Shown here piece after piece: positions 43,416 to 51,542 of a stretch of DNA of 64,000 bases. The first letter of the stretch is position 1. Each line of letters opens with the position of its first letter. Both the position numbers and the translations under genes were made by a program. The stretch is from Acidobacteriota bacterium (GTDB lineage Bacteria; Acidobacteriota; Aminicenantia; Aminicenantales; Saccharicenantaceae). Below the pieces are notes generated by a model. That model was not told the origin of the DNA, searched no databases, and saw nothing but the letters and a program-made list of their open reading frames with translations. The DNA lies in assembly GCA_022711665.1 (NCBI GenBank), contig JAKLEN010000004.1, positions 312,528 to 376,527 on the forward strand. The letters run 5' to 3'.

Positions 43416-43608
43416 GACTGGCTCCTCAACGCCGCGAATGTCGTCTGGATGGGATCTGGGGGGCCGGCCGGACGGCCGGCAGCAAGACGATTAGGAACAG
43501 GCAGGATTCCCGGGGAGACCCCGGGGCCCCCGGACCCATAACGCCGTCCATGAGCGGCCCACTCATCCCCTGCCTCACGATTCGCACCCCCGGTCCCAGG
43601 TCACTACC
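43416..43608 (-). promoter_or_regulatory. Structured 5' leader of the sensory operon (riboswitch-like, unassigned)
   Basis: About 190 nt between the inferred transcription start and ATG 43415. Pairings seen on the minus strand: GACC with GGTC closing a domain of about 75 nt, an inner ATGAG/CTCAT hairpin, a perfect CCCGGGG-TCT-CCCCGGG hairpin, GCCGGCC/GGCCGGC nearer the gene, and an alternative long-range pairing AGGCAGG/CCTGCCT that would compete with the first domain. I could not match it to the c-di-GMP, TPP, cobalamin or other riboswitch consensus sequences I know. No credible gene lies here. Confidence 0.5.
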
Positions 43609-43614
43609 ACGGCA

Positions 43615-43643
43615 ATTTTGCCCATGCCGCCTGTGCTTGTCAA
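43615..43643 (-). promoter_or_regulatory. Sigma70-type promoter of the sensory operon
   Basis: Minus-strand TTGACA (43643-43638), 17 bp, CAAAAT (43620-43615). The ATG is about 193 nt downstream. Confidence 0.75.
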
Positions 43644-43747
43644 GGAAGGCCTGAAGGCCCGCGGCACGATGGCCCCGGCCCCGAACAGGCTCGCAGGGAC
43701 CGGTCCGGGCGGCGAGGCGCCTGAAGCGTCCTGGACCGGGCTCGGAA

Positions 43748-44368
43748 CTAGAATCCGACCCCGATGAGAGCCATGAGGGTCCTGTTCTTCAGCACGCTGC
43801 CGTTCTCGGGATCCTTGAGGACGTTGGCCAGGCCGAAGTTGTAGCGTCCCTCGACCGACAGGCGGACGCCCGGCAGCTTGAATTCAACCCCGGCTCCGCC
43901 GACGAAACCATAATCGAAGCGGTTCATGTATTCCGTGATGTCCTCACTTTCGGAATCCACGCCGTTCGTCGAGGATCCCTGGCCCTTGATCATCCAGGAG
44001 CCGTAGCCGCCGGCGCAGATGACCGGGCGGACCGGACCGGCTTGAACGACCCTTAGCTTGAGCAGAACGGGCACCTGGATATAGTCGAGCAGATACTTGA
44101 TTTCGACGCTTTCGACCTGGGCCTTGGCGCCCATCCGGGCATAAAGGATCTCGGGCTGGATGGACAGCGGCCCGAAGCCGAGATCGGCGGACACGCCGGC
44201 GACAACCCCGGCGTTGTTCACGAACGAGATGGGCATCGGCTCGGTCGTAGAGGCGGAGAACCGGGCCAGGCTGAATCCGCCCTTGATGCCGATGCCGGCC
44301 GCTGCGGTCTGGGGCAGGGCGGCGAAGGCCAGCAGGACTGCGAGGGAGACGAGCACTATCTTTTTCAA
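43748..44368 (-). CDS. Outer-membrane beta-barrel protein (PorT-like)
   Basis: A 206-residue exported barrel. Signal peptide KKIVLVSLAVLLAFAALPQTAAA, then alternating strands typical of 8-stranded barrels (GIGIKGGFSLARF, LSIQPEILYARMG, VPVLLKLR, VEFKLPGVRLSVEGRYNFGL) and a terminal phenylalanine (ALIGVGF). Start: TTG 44368 has GGAGG five bases upstream and opens the signal peptide directly. ATG 44404 or 44431 would add a charged N-terminal extension and I reject them. Role unknown. Divergent from the TetR-led export operon. Confidence 0.8.
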   Translation of the reverse strand: MKKIVLVSLAVLLAFAALPQTAAAGIGIKGGFSLARFSASTTEPMPISFVNNAGVVAGVSADLGFGPLSIQPEILYARMGAKAQVESVEIKYLLDYIQVPVLLKLRVVQAGPVRPVICAGGYGSWMIKGQGSSTNGVDSESEDITEYMNRFDYGFVGGAGVEFKLPGVRLSVEGRYNFGLANVLKDPENGSVLKNRTLMALIGVGF

Positions 44369-44452
44369 CGATTCCTCCGGAACTTGGATTTCGGTCCCGT
44401 CCATCTTATCCGCCGGGACAGGCTCGGCCATCCTCCGCCGCGGCGGTTATGG

Positions 44453-44483
44453 GGGGTGAGATTCCGGCCTCCCGTCTCACCCC
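44453..44483. other. Inverted repeat in the barrel-protein/TetR divergent region
   Basis: Perfect 9-bp arms GGGGTGAGA (44453-44461) and TCTCACCCC (44475-44483) with a 13-nt spacer. It could be an operator or a leader hairpin of the minus-strand barrel gene. Confidence 0.4.
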
Positions 44484-44528
44484 TGGAGGCGGGCCGGCCG
44501 GTGAGCCGCGCCGGGGAAAGGGATGGGC

Positions 44529-44557
44529 TTGACAGCAGATCCGGCCGGGCGTACATT
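44529..44557 (+). promoter_or_regulatory. Sigma70-type promoter of the TetR-TolC-HlyD-ABC2 operon
   Basis: TTGACA (44529-44534), 17 bp, TACATT (44552-44557), immediately followed by the palindromic operator. Confidence 0.75.
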
Positions 44558-44558
44558 A

Positions 44559-44576
44559 TGAATGAACATTCATTCA
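44559..44576. promoter_or_regulatory. TetR-type operator overlapping the transcription start
   Basis: TGAATGAA-CA-TTCATTCA: perfect 8-bp arms, directly after the -10 box and ending 9 bp before ATG 44586. This position fits autorepression by the TetR-family protein it precedes. Confidence 0.8.
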
Positions 44577-44585
44577 GGAGAGGCC

Positions 44586-45296
44586 ATGCGAAACTCCGAT
44601 GCCGCCGAGGCCCGGCTCCGCCTCCGGGAGGAGAACGGCAAGAGGGCCATCATCCTACGGGCGGCCGCCCGCCTGTTCTCGCGCCGGGGCTACAGCGAGA
44701 CGTCCGTCCAGGATATCGCCGATGCGGCCGGGACCGCCGTGGGCACGATCTACCTCTACTACAGGAACAAAGAGGACCTCCTGACCGGCATCTACCGCCA
44801 TTCCTCGGCGCTGCTCCTGGAGCGGCTGACCGAAAGGATCGGCGGCCGGACTGACCCGTTGGAAAAGTACGCCGTCTATATCGAAGAAGCCATTGATTAC
44901 GCTTTCGAGCATCCGGACTTTTTCCTGATCATCTTCGTCGATCTGCGCCGGAAGGAGATCGAACTGCCCAAAAGGCCGGCCTTCGGAAATTTCCGCCGCT
45001 TCCTGGCCCTGGGAGAGAACATCATCAGGGAAGGCCAGGCCGGCGGCCAGTTCTCCACGTCGCTGCCGGCCGCCCGGCTGAACTTGGGCATCGTGTCCAT
45101 GTGGGTCGGCCTGGTCCTGACCATGGTCATCGGACCCGCCGTCAAGGCAGGGGCCGCCGATCTCCGCCAGGTCAAGGACCTGGTCCTGGCCTCGGTCCTG
45201 GAGGGGATCCGGACGCCCGCAGCGCGGCAGGCCCCCCTCCCCCGGCCGGACGTCCTGCCAAAACGGGCCGAAGGGAAAGCGCGCCGGGACGATTAG
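44586..45296 (+). CDS. TetR/AcrR-family transcriptional repressor
   Basis: A 236-residue regulator. The N-terminal helix-turn-helix domain (about 20-75) has AARLFSRRGYSETSVQDIADAAGTAVGTIYLYYRNKEDLL, typical TetR. The ligand-binding C-terminal domain is variable and helical. It should repress its own operon for TolC, HlyD-type and ABC-2 export proteins until a toxic ligand binds. ATG 44586 with GGAGAGG upstream is chosen because the upstream in-frame ATG (44562) lies inside the operator, near the transcription start. Confidence 0.92.
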   Translation: MRNSDAAEARLRLREENGKRAIILRAAARLFSRRGYSETSVQDIADAAGTAVGTIYLYYRNKEDLLTGIYRHSSALLLERLTERIGGRTDPLEKYAVYIEEAIDYAFEHPDFFLIIFVDLRRKEIELPKRPAFGNFRRFLALGENIIREGQAGGQFSTSLPAARLNLGIVSMWVGLVLTMVIGPAVKAGAADLRQVKDLVLASVLEGIRTPAARQAPLPRPDVLPKRAEGKARRDD

Positions 45297-45314
45297 CGCA
45301 GGGCGCCGGGAGGG

Positions 45315-45331
45315 GCCGGGCCTGGCCCGGC
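45315..45331. other. GC palindrome between the TetR and TolC-type genes
   Basis: GCCGGGCC-T-GGCCCGGC. A tight GC stem in the 73-bp gap; it may reduce read-through from the TetR gene. No T-run follows. Confidence 0.35.
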
Positions 45332-45369
45332 GGCGTCCGGCCTGACAAAAGGCGGCAACGGAGGAAACC

Positions 45370-46818
45370 ATGAAAAGAATCTGGGTCGCAGTGTTGATGC
45401 TCCCGGCGTTGCTCGGGGCCCAGGAGATGACCCTGTCGACGGCCGTCGACAAGGCCCTGACGGCCAGCCACGACCTCCTGGCCAAACGCAAACATATCGA
45501 GTTCCTTCAGGCCGGCAAGAAAGAGGCCCGCAGCCACTATTTCCCCCGGATCGATCTCGCTGGGTCCTATACCAGGCTGAACGATCCGGTCGACTTCGAC
45601 CTCGGCTCCCTGCGAACCCTGCTCATAGGTCTGGAGACCCAGAACAAGCTGGGCGACATCGACCTGCAGATGCTGGTGAGCCGCGGCTTCGGCTTGACCG
45701 ACGCCGAGACGGTCGCCTATGCCTCCCAGATAGCCTCGGCCCTGGACGCGGCCATCCCGTCCATGAATATCCACTTCCTCGATCAGGACGTCTGGCGGGC
45801 CTCCCTGGAGCTGGTCCAGCCCATCTGGATGGGCGGCAGGCTCCGCGCCCTCAACCGGGGCGCCGACCTGCAGTACCAGGAGGGCCTGGAGGAATTCCTC
45901 ATCGACCGGGAAACGGTCAAGGAGGAAACCTGCCGGGTCTACTTCCTGGCCAAGCTCCTCGAGGAGGTCGCCGCCGCGAACAAGGACGCCGAGAGCGGCA
46001 TCGCCCGGCACCTTCAGCAGGCCGAGAGCCTCTACAACTCCGGCCTGATCGCCAGATCCCAGCTCCTTCGGGCCAAGGTGGCCTGGTCCGAGGCCCGGAA
46101 GAACCTCGAGAACGCCGAGCTCGATCTGAAGACCGCCCGCGGCGTTTTGGCCGACCTTGTCAAGTCCGGCGATCCCGGCGCTCTGGTACTGACCACTCCC
46201 CTGCCGTTCGCGCCCGCCGCCGCTTCCCGGAGCCAAATCCGTTCGAACGTGCTGGCCGGCAACCGGGCCCTGAAGATGCTGGACATCAAGCGGGACCTCA
46301 TCGGCGCCAAGAAGCGCGGCGACCTGGCCGCCTGGCTGCCCGAGGTCTACGCCTTCGGCCGCTATGAGCTCTACCGGGGCGATCTGACCTTCCTGGACCC
46401 GGACTGGGCCGTCGGCGTGGGCGTCAAGCTCAACATCCTCTCGAGCGGCGAAAAGCATTACCGGCTGGCCGCCGACGAGAAGCTCCGACAGGAGGTCGAG
46501 GAGAAGAAGAAGGGCGTCGAGGATCTCCTGACCAGGGCCTGTGACCAGCTCTATGACCAGGCCGAGTCCCGCAAGAACACCATGGCGAGCTTTCCGGCCA
46601 GGCAGGAGGAGGCCGAGGAGAACCTCCGCCTGGCCGAGTCCCGCTTCTCCTCGGGCCTGGGCATCTCCCTCGAGGTGGTCGACGCCAACCTGATCCTGCA
46701 AAAGATCCGCGCCGAGAGGGCCCAGGCGGTTTACGGATACGTCGTCTCGTGGCTGAAGATCCATGAGCTGGCCCAGAGCCTCGACGGCTATATCAAGGAA
46801 ATGGAGGGAGTCCGATGA
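45370..46818 (+). CDS. TolC-family outer-membrane efflux protein
   Basis: A 482-residue channel protein. A short signal (MKRIWVAVLMLPALLGAQ) is followed by two OEP repeats (about 20-240 and 260-470) with long helical stretches such as EEVAAANKDAESGIARHLQQAE and EEAEENLRLAESRFSSGLGI. It forms a trimeric tunnel across the outer membrane and periplasm. Its stop overlaps the HlyD-type gene as ATGA. Together with the adaptor and two permeases it makes a tripartite exporter. Confidence 0.92.
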   Translation: MKRIWVAVLMLPALLGAQEMTLSTAVDKALTASHDLLAKRKHIEFLQAGKKEARSHYFPRIDLAGSYTRLNDPVDFDLGSLRTLLIGLETQNKLGDIDLQMLVSRGFGLTDAETVAYASQIASALDAAIPSMNIHFLDQDVWRASLELVQPIWMGGRLRALNRGADLQYQEGLEEFLIDRETVKEETCRVYFLAKLLEEVAAANKDAESGIARHLQQAESLYNSGLIARSQLLRAKVAWSEARKNLENAELDLKTARGVLADLVKSGDPGALVLTTPLPFAPAAASRSQIRSNVLAGNRALKMLDIKRDLIGAKKRGDLAAWLPEVYAFGRYELYRGDLTFLDPDWAVGVGVKLNILSSGEKHYRLAADEKLRQEVEEKKKGVEDLLTRACDQLYDQAESRKNTMASFPARQEEAEENLRLAESRFSSGLGISLEVVDANLILQKIRAERAQAVYGYVVSWLKIHELAQSLDGYIKEMEGVR

Positions 46819-47762
46819 AGACCATGAAGCCCGCGATCCTGTTCGCGGCCCTGGCCGCGGCTGGCGCCTGCTCGGGAACGCCGGCCCGCGTCCAATACGG
46901 TTATGCCGAAGCCGAGGAGGTCGACGTCGCGGCCAAGATCCCCGGCCGGATCATCGAGATGAAGGTCCGGGAGGGCGATTCCCTGCGCCGGGGCGACCTC
47001 ATCGCCGTCCTGCAGAGCGATGACATCAGGGCCAAGGTCGAACAGGCCAAGGCCGGCCTCCAGGCCGCCGACGCCCAGCTGCGCCTCGGTCTCAAGGGCG
47101 CCCGGGACGAGGAAAAAAGCATGGCCGAGAGGCAGTTCAACATCGCCCGGGACAACATGGAGATCGTCCAGAGGACCTACGAGCGCGTCCTCAAGGTCTT
47201 CAACGACGGCGGCATCTCAGCCCAGGAAAAGGACACGGCCGAATTCCGCTGGAGGATATCCCGGGAGCAGTACGAGCAGGCCAAGTCCTACCTGGACATG
47301 GTCAACAACGGAGCCCGCAAGGAGCAGATCGAGCAGCTCCGGGCCCAGGTCAGGGCGGCAGCGGAAAAGGTCAAGGAAGCCCAGAGCTATCAGGATGAAA
47401 CGCTCATCAGGGCCCCCCTCGACGGAGAGGTGAAGGAGATCAACGGAGAGGTGGGCGAGGTCGTCAGCGCCGGATTCGCCCTGGTGACCATGCTGGAACC
47501 CGGACCCTACGTCGTCTTCAACCTGAGGGAGACCGATTACCGGGGGCTCAAGCTGGGCGACAAGCTCGACGTCGAGATCCCGGCCCTGGGACGGGCGGGC
47601 CAGATCGAGGTCTACTACATCGCGCCGCTGGCCGACTTCGCCAAGGTCGAGGCCACCCAGGAAAAGGGTTCCTGGGACATCAAGACCTTCGAGGTCAGGG
47701 GCCGCCTGACCGCGGGGGAAAGCGGCCTGCGGCCCGGCATGACGGTCAGGATCGAATGGTAG
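46815..47762 (+). CDS. HlyD-family periplasmic adaptor, probable lipoprotein
   Basis: A 315-residue membrane-fusion protein. Lipobox AAAGAC near residues 15-20, with lipidated Cys19. Biotinyl-lipoyl halves flank a coiled-coil hairpin: VAAKIPGRIIEMKVREGDSLRRGD (about 38-62) and TLIRAPLDGEVKEINGEVGEVV (about 195-220). The hairpin lies at about 75-185. It resembles the YbhG/YhiI adaptors of ABC-2 exporters. Start overlaps the tolC-like stop; permease 1 starts 4 bp after its end. Confidence 0.92.
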   Translation: MKTMKPAILFAALAAAGACSGTPARVQYGYAEAEEVDVAAKIPGRIIEMKVREGDSLRRGDLIAVLQSDDIRAKVEQAKAGLQAADAQLRLGLKGARDEEKSMAERQFNIARDNMEIVQRTYERVLKVFNDGGISAQEKDTAEFRWRISREQYEQAKSYLDMVNNGARKEQIEQLRAQVRAAAEKVKEAQSYQDETLIRAPLDGEVKEINGEVGEVVSAGFALVTMLEPGPYVVFNLRETDYRGLKLGDKLDVEIPALGRAGQIEVYYIAPLADFAKVEATQEKGSWDIKTFEVRGRLTAGESGLRPGMTVRIEW

Positions 47763-47766
47763 GAGC

Positions 47767-48891
47767 ATGAAGGACTTCCTTTCGCTGGCGAGGAGCGAGG
47801 CCAGGGCCTGCCTCGGCAGCCCGGCTTTCCTCGTCCTGCTTCTCGCCGTCCCCGTGGCCCTGAACGTCCTGTTCGGGGCGATCTTCCTTCCGGCCAGGAC
47901 GGCCCGGGCCCTCCCCTTCGCCGTCTGGGACCAGGATGGAAGCCGCGACTCCCGCCAGCTCGTCCGCTTTATCCGGAGCAACCCGGCCTTCGACCTCCGC
48001 TATGTCCTGGCCGACCAGGAGGAGGGGCGGAAGCTCCTGTCCCAGCGGAAGATCCGCGGCTTCATGATCATCCCCGCCGGCTTCTCCAGGAAGATCGCGC
48101 GCCGGGAGACGGCCGATGTCGTCGTCTTTGAGGACTTCACCTTCCTGCTGCCGGGCCGGACGCTGATGAAGAACCTGTACAAGGTCGAATCCTGGTACCA
48201 GAAGGACCGCCTCGAGGACTCCTTCAAGGACCGGGGCCTCATGGCGAGCGCCGGCGAGTTCCTGGCCAATCCGGCGACGCTCAATTTCCGGCCGCTCTAC
48301 AACCCTTCCCTCGAGTACACCAGCTTCATGCTGCCCGGCGTCCTGCTGGCCGTGCTCTTCCAGATGATGACCCTGCTCGGCGCCACCTCCTGCTTCATGA
48401 ACGCGGCGGCATACCGGGGCCGCTCCAGGGCCAGCTTCCTGGCCGTCAAGACCGCCGTCCTCTTCGGCCTCTTCCTCATCCCCTTCGCCCTGACGTACGG
48501 GGCCTTCTTCCCCCTGTTCGGCCTGCCCCAGGGCTCGGCGCCGGCGATGATCCTCGCCTTCTCCGTTTTCTCCCTGGCCTCGATCGGGATGGGCCTGGCC
48601 GTGGCCGCCCTGGCCGGCGACCGGGCGCTGGGGACGTCGCTGATCCTCATCGTCGGGGCCGTCGGCTTCACCTTCTCCGGATACACCTGGCCTATGTTCC
48701 TGTTCCCGGCGGCGTGGAAGACGATCGCCTATGTCTCCCCGCTGACCCCGTTCCTGGAGGAGACGGTCAAGATCATCTACGGCACCGGATTCCCCGTCCA
48801 GGTCTGGAAGATGGCCGCCCAGGCCCTGGCCTACCTGGGGCTGGCGCTGGCCGCGGTCAATATCAAACGGCTGGCGGGAGGCCGGACATGA
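47767..48891 (+). CDS. ABC-2-type permease 1
   Basis: A 374-residue membrane protein. One N-terminal membrane helix (about 19-40), a large extracytoplasmic domain (about 45-180), then five helices (about 190-370) containing FMLPGVLLAVLFQMMTLLG and FTFSGYTWPMFLFP. This is the YbhS/YbhR-type ABC-2 exporter layout. It overlaps permease 2 as ATGA, and the two probably form a heterodimer. No ATP-binding subunit is encoded in the operon. Confidence 0.9.
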   Translation: MKDFLSLARSEARACLGSPAFLVLLLAVPVALNVLFGAIFLPARTARALPFAVWDQDGSRDSRQLVRFIRSNPAFDLRYVLADQEEGRKLLSQRKIRGFMIIPAGFSRKIARRETADVVVFEDFTFLLPGRTLMKNLYKVESWYQKDRLEDSFKDRGLMASAGEFLANPATLNFRPLYNPSLEYTSFMLPGVLLAVLFQMMTLLGATSCFMNAAAYRGRSRASFLAVKTAVLFGLFLIPFALTYGAFFPLFGLPQGSAPAMILAFSVFSLASIGMGLAVAALAGDRALGTSLILIVGAVGFTFSGYTWPMFLFPAAWKTIAYVSPLTPFLEETVKIIYGTGFPVQVWKMAAQALAYLGLALAAVNIKRLAGGRT

Positions 48892-50051
48892 GCGGCGCCC
48901 GGTCCTTCCTGAAACTCGAGATCGGCCGGGTGATCCGGGACAAGGTCGCCCTGATCTATCTCGTCATCTTCCCGGCGCTCGGCCTGCTGGCCTACGGGAC
49001 CCTGTTCATGAACCGCGTCGGCCGGGACTATCCCGTAGCCCTCGTCGACCGGGACGCCGATTACGGCTCCCGTCTCGTCGGGCATTACCTTGAGAGCTGC
49101 CCCGAGCTCGAGGTCGTGTCCATCGTCCGGACCGAAGAGGAGGCCCGCGGGGAAATGGCCCGGGGACGGATCATGGCCGCGATCGTCCTGCCGGCGTCGC
49201 TCGAGAGCGATCTGAAGTCGCGCCGGCCCGTCCGGGTCGACGTCCTGGTCGACGCCCGGAACCTGGTCAACGCCAACTTCATCATGACCGCCATGCAGAA
49301 GTCTCTCGGCTTCGGACAGGCGGGGATCAAGTTCCTGATCTACAAGAAGCTGGCCCCGGCGGCCGAGGCCCGGAAGATGGTCCAGCCCCTGCGCTTCCGC
49401 TCCCGCGCCCTAGGAAACCCGACCGTGGACTACTCCTTTTTCATCCTCACCGGCGTGCTGATCATGATCCTGCAGCAGTGCCTTCTGGTCGGCTCGGCCG
49501 TCGGCGTCGCCGGCGAGGCCGAGCGGGGCGCCCTGGCCGGCACGGTCGCGGAAGCGGGCGGGGCCCTGCGCTACCTCCTTCGCCGGCAGCTGGTGTATAC
49601 CGCCTGTCAGGGGCCGGTCCTGCTGGTCATCCTGGGAGGGTATTGCTGGATCCTGCGCATGCCGTCGGCCAATCTCCTGCCGCTCATCCTCTTCCTGGTC
49701 CTATTCCTCGAAGCGGTCATCGCCTTTTCCCAGGCTTTCGGCGCGCTCTTCCGGAGCCGGCAGGCGCTCCTCCAGTCGGCGCTGTTCTTCTCCATGCCGG
49801 CTTTCTTCCTGGGCGGCTACACCTGGCCTATCGAAGACATGTCGCCGGCCCTGCGCCCGCTGGCGGCCGTCCTGCCCACGACACCCATCCTGAATGCCTG
49901 GACCACGCTGACCGCCATCCCCGATTCCTTCCGCTGGCTGGGCGGGGCTTATCTGCACCAGGCCCTTCTCGCGGTCCTCTATTTCGGGCTTTCCTGGATG
50001 GTCCTGAGGACGGTCATCCGCCGCGGAGCCGGGAAAAAGGCGTCGGCCTGA
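48888..50051 (+). CDS. ABC-2-type permease 2
   Basis: A 387-residue homologue of permease 1 with the same layout: helix 1 near 20-42, extracytoplasmic domain to about 170, five helices to the end, FFLGGYTWPIEDM, and a basic C-terminus GAGKKASA. ATG 48888 overlaps the preceding stop; in-frame upstream sequence belongs to the other frame of permease 1. Last gene of the TetR-led operon, convergent with nfnB. Confidence 0.9.
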   Translation: MSGARSFLKLEIGRVIRDKVALIYLVIFPALGLLAYGTLFMNRVGRDYPVALVDRDADYGSRLVGHYLESCPELEVVSIVRTEEEARGEMARGRIMAAIVLPASLESDLKSRRPVRVDVLVDARNLVNANFIMTAMQKSLGFGQAGIKFLIYKKLAPAAEARKMVQPLRFRSRALGNPTVDYSFFILTGVLIMILQQCLLVGSAVGVAGEAERGALAGTVAEAGGALRYLLRRQLVYTACQGPVLLVILGGYCWILRMPSANLLPLILFLVLFLEAVIAFSQAFGALFRSRQALLQSALFFSMPAFFLGGYTWPIEDMSPALRPLAAVLPTTPILNAWTTLTAIPDSFRWLGGAYLHQALLAVLYFGLSWMVLRTVIRRGAGKKASA

Positions 50052-50108
50052 GGCGTCCTCGCCGCTTCGGGAGGAAATAGACAGCTCGGGGCGGCCGGCG
50101 CCGACGCT

Positions 50109-51542
50109 TCAGCGCGTTCCGGCGAGATCCTCGAGGATGCTGCGGGCGGCCGCCTTGCCGGCGCCCATGGCCCGGATGACCGTGGCCGCGCCCGTGACGA
50201 TGTCACCCCCGGCGTAGACCCGCGGCCGGGAGGTCCGCCCGTCGGCGGGGTTGGCCAGGATGGTCCCCTTGGCCGAGACGCGGATGTCCGGCGTCGTCGA
50301 GGAGATGAGCGGATTCGGCCGGTTGCCGATGGCCACCACGACGATGTCGCAGTCTACTTCGAACTCGCTGCCGGGGACGGGCTTGGGGCTGCGGCGGCCC
50401 GACGCGTCGGGCTCGCCGAGCTCCATCTGCAGGCAGGTCAGGCCGCGGACAAAGCCCTCGCCGTCCTCGATGACGGCGACGGGATTGGCCAGCGTCCGGA
50501 AAACGACGCCTTCCTCCCGGGCGTGCCGGACTTCCTCGGCCCGGGCCGGCATCTCCGCCTCGCCGCGGCGATAGACGATGGTCGACACCTCGGCTCCCAG
50601 CCGCAGGGCGGTCCGGGCCGCGTCCATGGCCACGTTGCCGCCGCCGACGGTCACGACCCGGCGGCCGCACAGGATGGGCGTGCTGGCGCCGGCCTGGTAG
50701 GCCTTCATCAGGTTGCTCCGGGTCAGGTACTCATTGGCCGAATAGACGCCGATGGCGCTCTCCCCGGGAATGCCCAGGAAAGCCGGCAGGCCGGCGCCCG
50801 TGCCGATGAAGAGGGCCTCGAAGCCGTCCGGGCCGAGGAGGCGATCGACGGTCTCGGTCCGGCCGACGACGAAATTGCGGACGAACTTGACGCCCAGGGC
50901 CTCCAGGTCCGCGATCTCCTGCCGGACGATGGCCTTGGGCAGGCGGAACTCCGGGATGCCGTAGGTCAGGACGCCGCCCAATTCATGGAGCGCCTCGAAG
51001 ACGACGACCGAACACCCTTCCTTGGCCAGCTCCGAGGCGGCCGTCAGGCCGGCCGGGCCCGATCCGGCCACGGCGATGCGCCGGCCCGTTTCGGGCTTGC
51101 GGGCGGGCGCCTCGATCCGGCCCCCCCGGCGCTCCCAGTCGGCCGCGAAGCGCTCGAGATGCCCGATGGCCAGGGCCTCGCCGCGCCGGCCGCGGAGGCA
51201 TTCCTTTTCGCACTGGTCCTCCTGGGGGCAGACGCGGCCGCAGATGGCCGGCAGGGAGTTGGCCTGGCGGATGGTCCGGGCGGCCGCCGCGAAAGCGCCG
51301 TCCGAGATCTGGCTGATGAAGGTCGGGATGGGGACGGCCACGGGGCAGGCCGCGACGCAGGGCGCCTTGCGGCACCCCAGGCAGCGATTGGCCTCGATCC
51401 GGGCCTCTTCGTCGGAGTAGCCGAAAGGCACCTCCGCGAAATTCGATGTCCGGACGGCCGGCTCCTGTTCGCGCATCGGCACGCGGCTCACCGGCCCGAG
51501 CGGCTCACGGCGGCTCCCGGTCAGGCGTTCATCAGTCGGCAT
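50109..51542 (-). CDS. nfnB: NADPH-binding subunit of NADH-dependent ferredoxin:NADP oxidoreductase (glutamate-synthase small-subunit-like)
   Basis: A 477-residue iron-sulfur flavoprotein. The N-terminal domain has two [4Fe-4S] cysteine sets: CLGCRKAPCVAACPV and CGRVCPQEDQCEKEC. FAD- and NADPH-binding folds follow: AGSGPAGLTAASELAKEG near 150-167 and VVTVGGGNVAMDAARTA. Alone it would look like the glutamate-synthase small subunit, but the neighbour is NfnA and no large subunit is present, so electron-bifurcating transhydrogenase NfnAB is the better call. ATG 51542 overlaps the nfnA end by 22 bp. Confidence 0.9.
   Translation of the reverse strand: MPTDERLTGSRREPLGPVSRVPMREQEPAVRTSNFAEVPFGYSDEEARIEANRCLGCRKAPCVAACPVAVPIPTFISQISDGAFAAAARTIRQANSLPAICGRVCPQEDQCEKECLRGRRGEALAIGHLERFAADWERRGGRIEAPARKPETGRRIAVAGSGPAGLTAASELAKEGCSVVVFEALHELGGVLTYGIPEFRLPKAIVRQEIADLEALGVKFVRNFVVGRTETVDRLLGPDGFEALFIGTGAGLPAFLGIPGESAIGVYSANEYLTRSNLMKAYQAGASTPILCGRRVVTVGGGNVAMDAARTALRLGAEVSTIVYRRGEAEMPARAEEVRHAREEGVVFRTLANPVAVIEDGEGFVRGLTCLQMELGEPDASGRRSPKPVPGSEFEVDCDIVVVAIGNRPNPLISSTTPDIRVSAKGTILANPADGRTSRPRVYAGGDIVTGAATVIRAMGAGKAAARSILEDLAGTR

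Noticed and set aside
43416..43608. Leader as a c-di-GMP (GEMM) riboswitch, suggested by the downstream HD-GYP gene
   Set aside because: I could not find the conserved GEMM core sequence or its tetraloop/receptor arrangement; kept only as an unassigned structured leader.
50109..51542. Glutamate synthase small subunit
   Set aside because: No large subunit nearby, and the gene overlaps an NfnA-type partner, so NfnB is the better reading.
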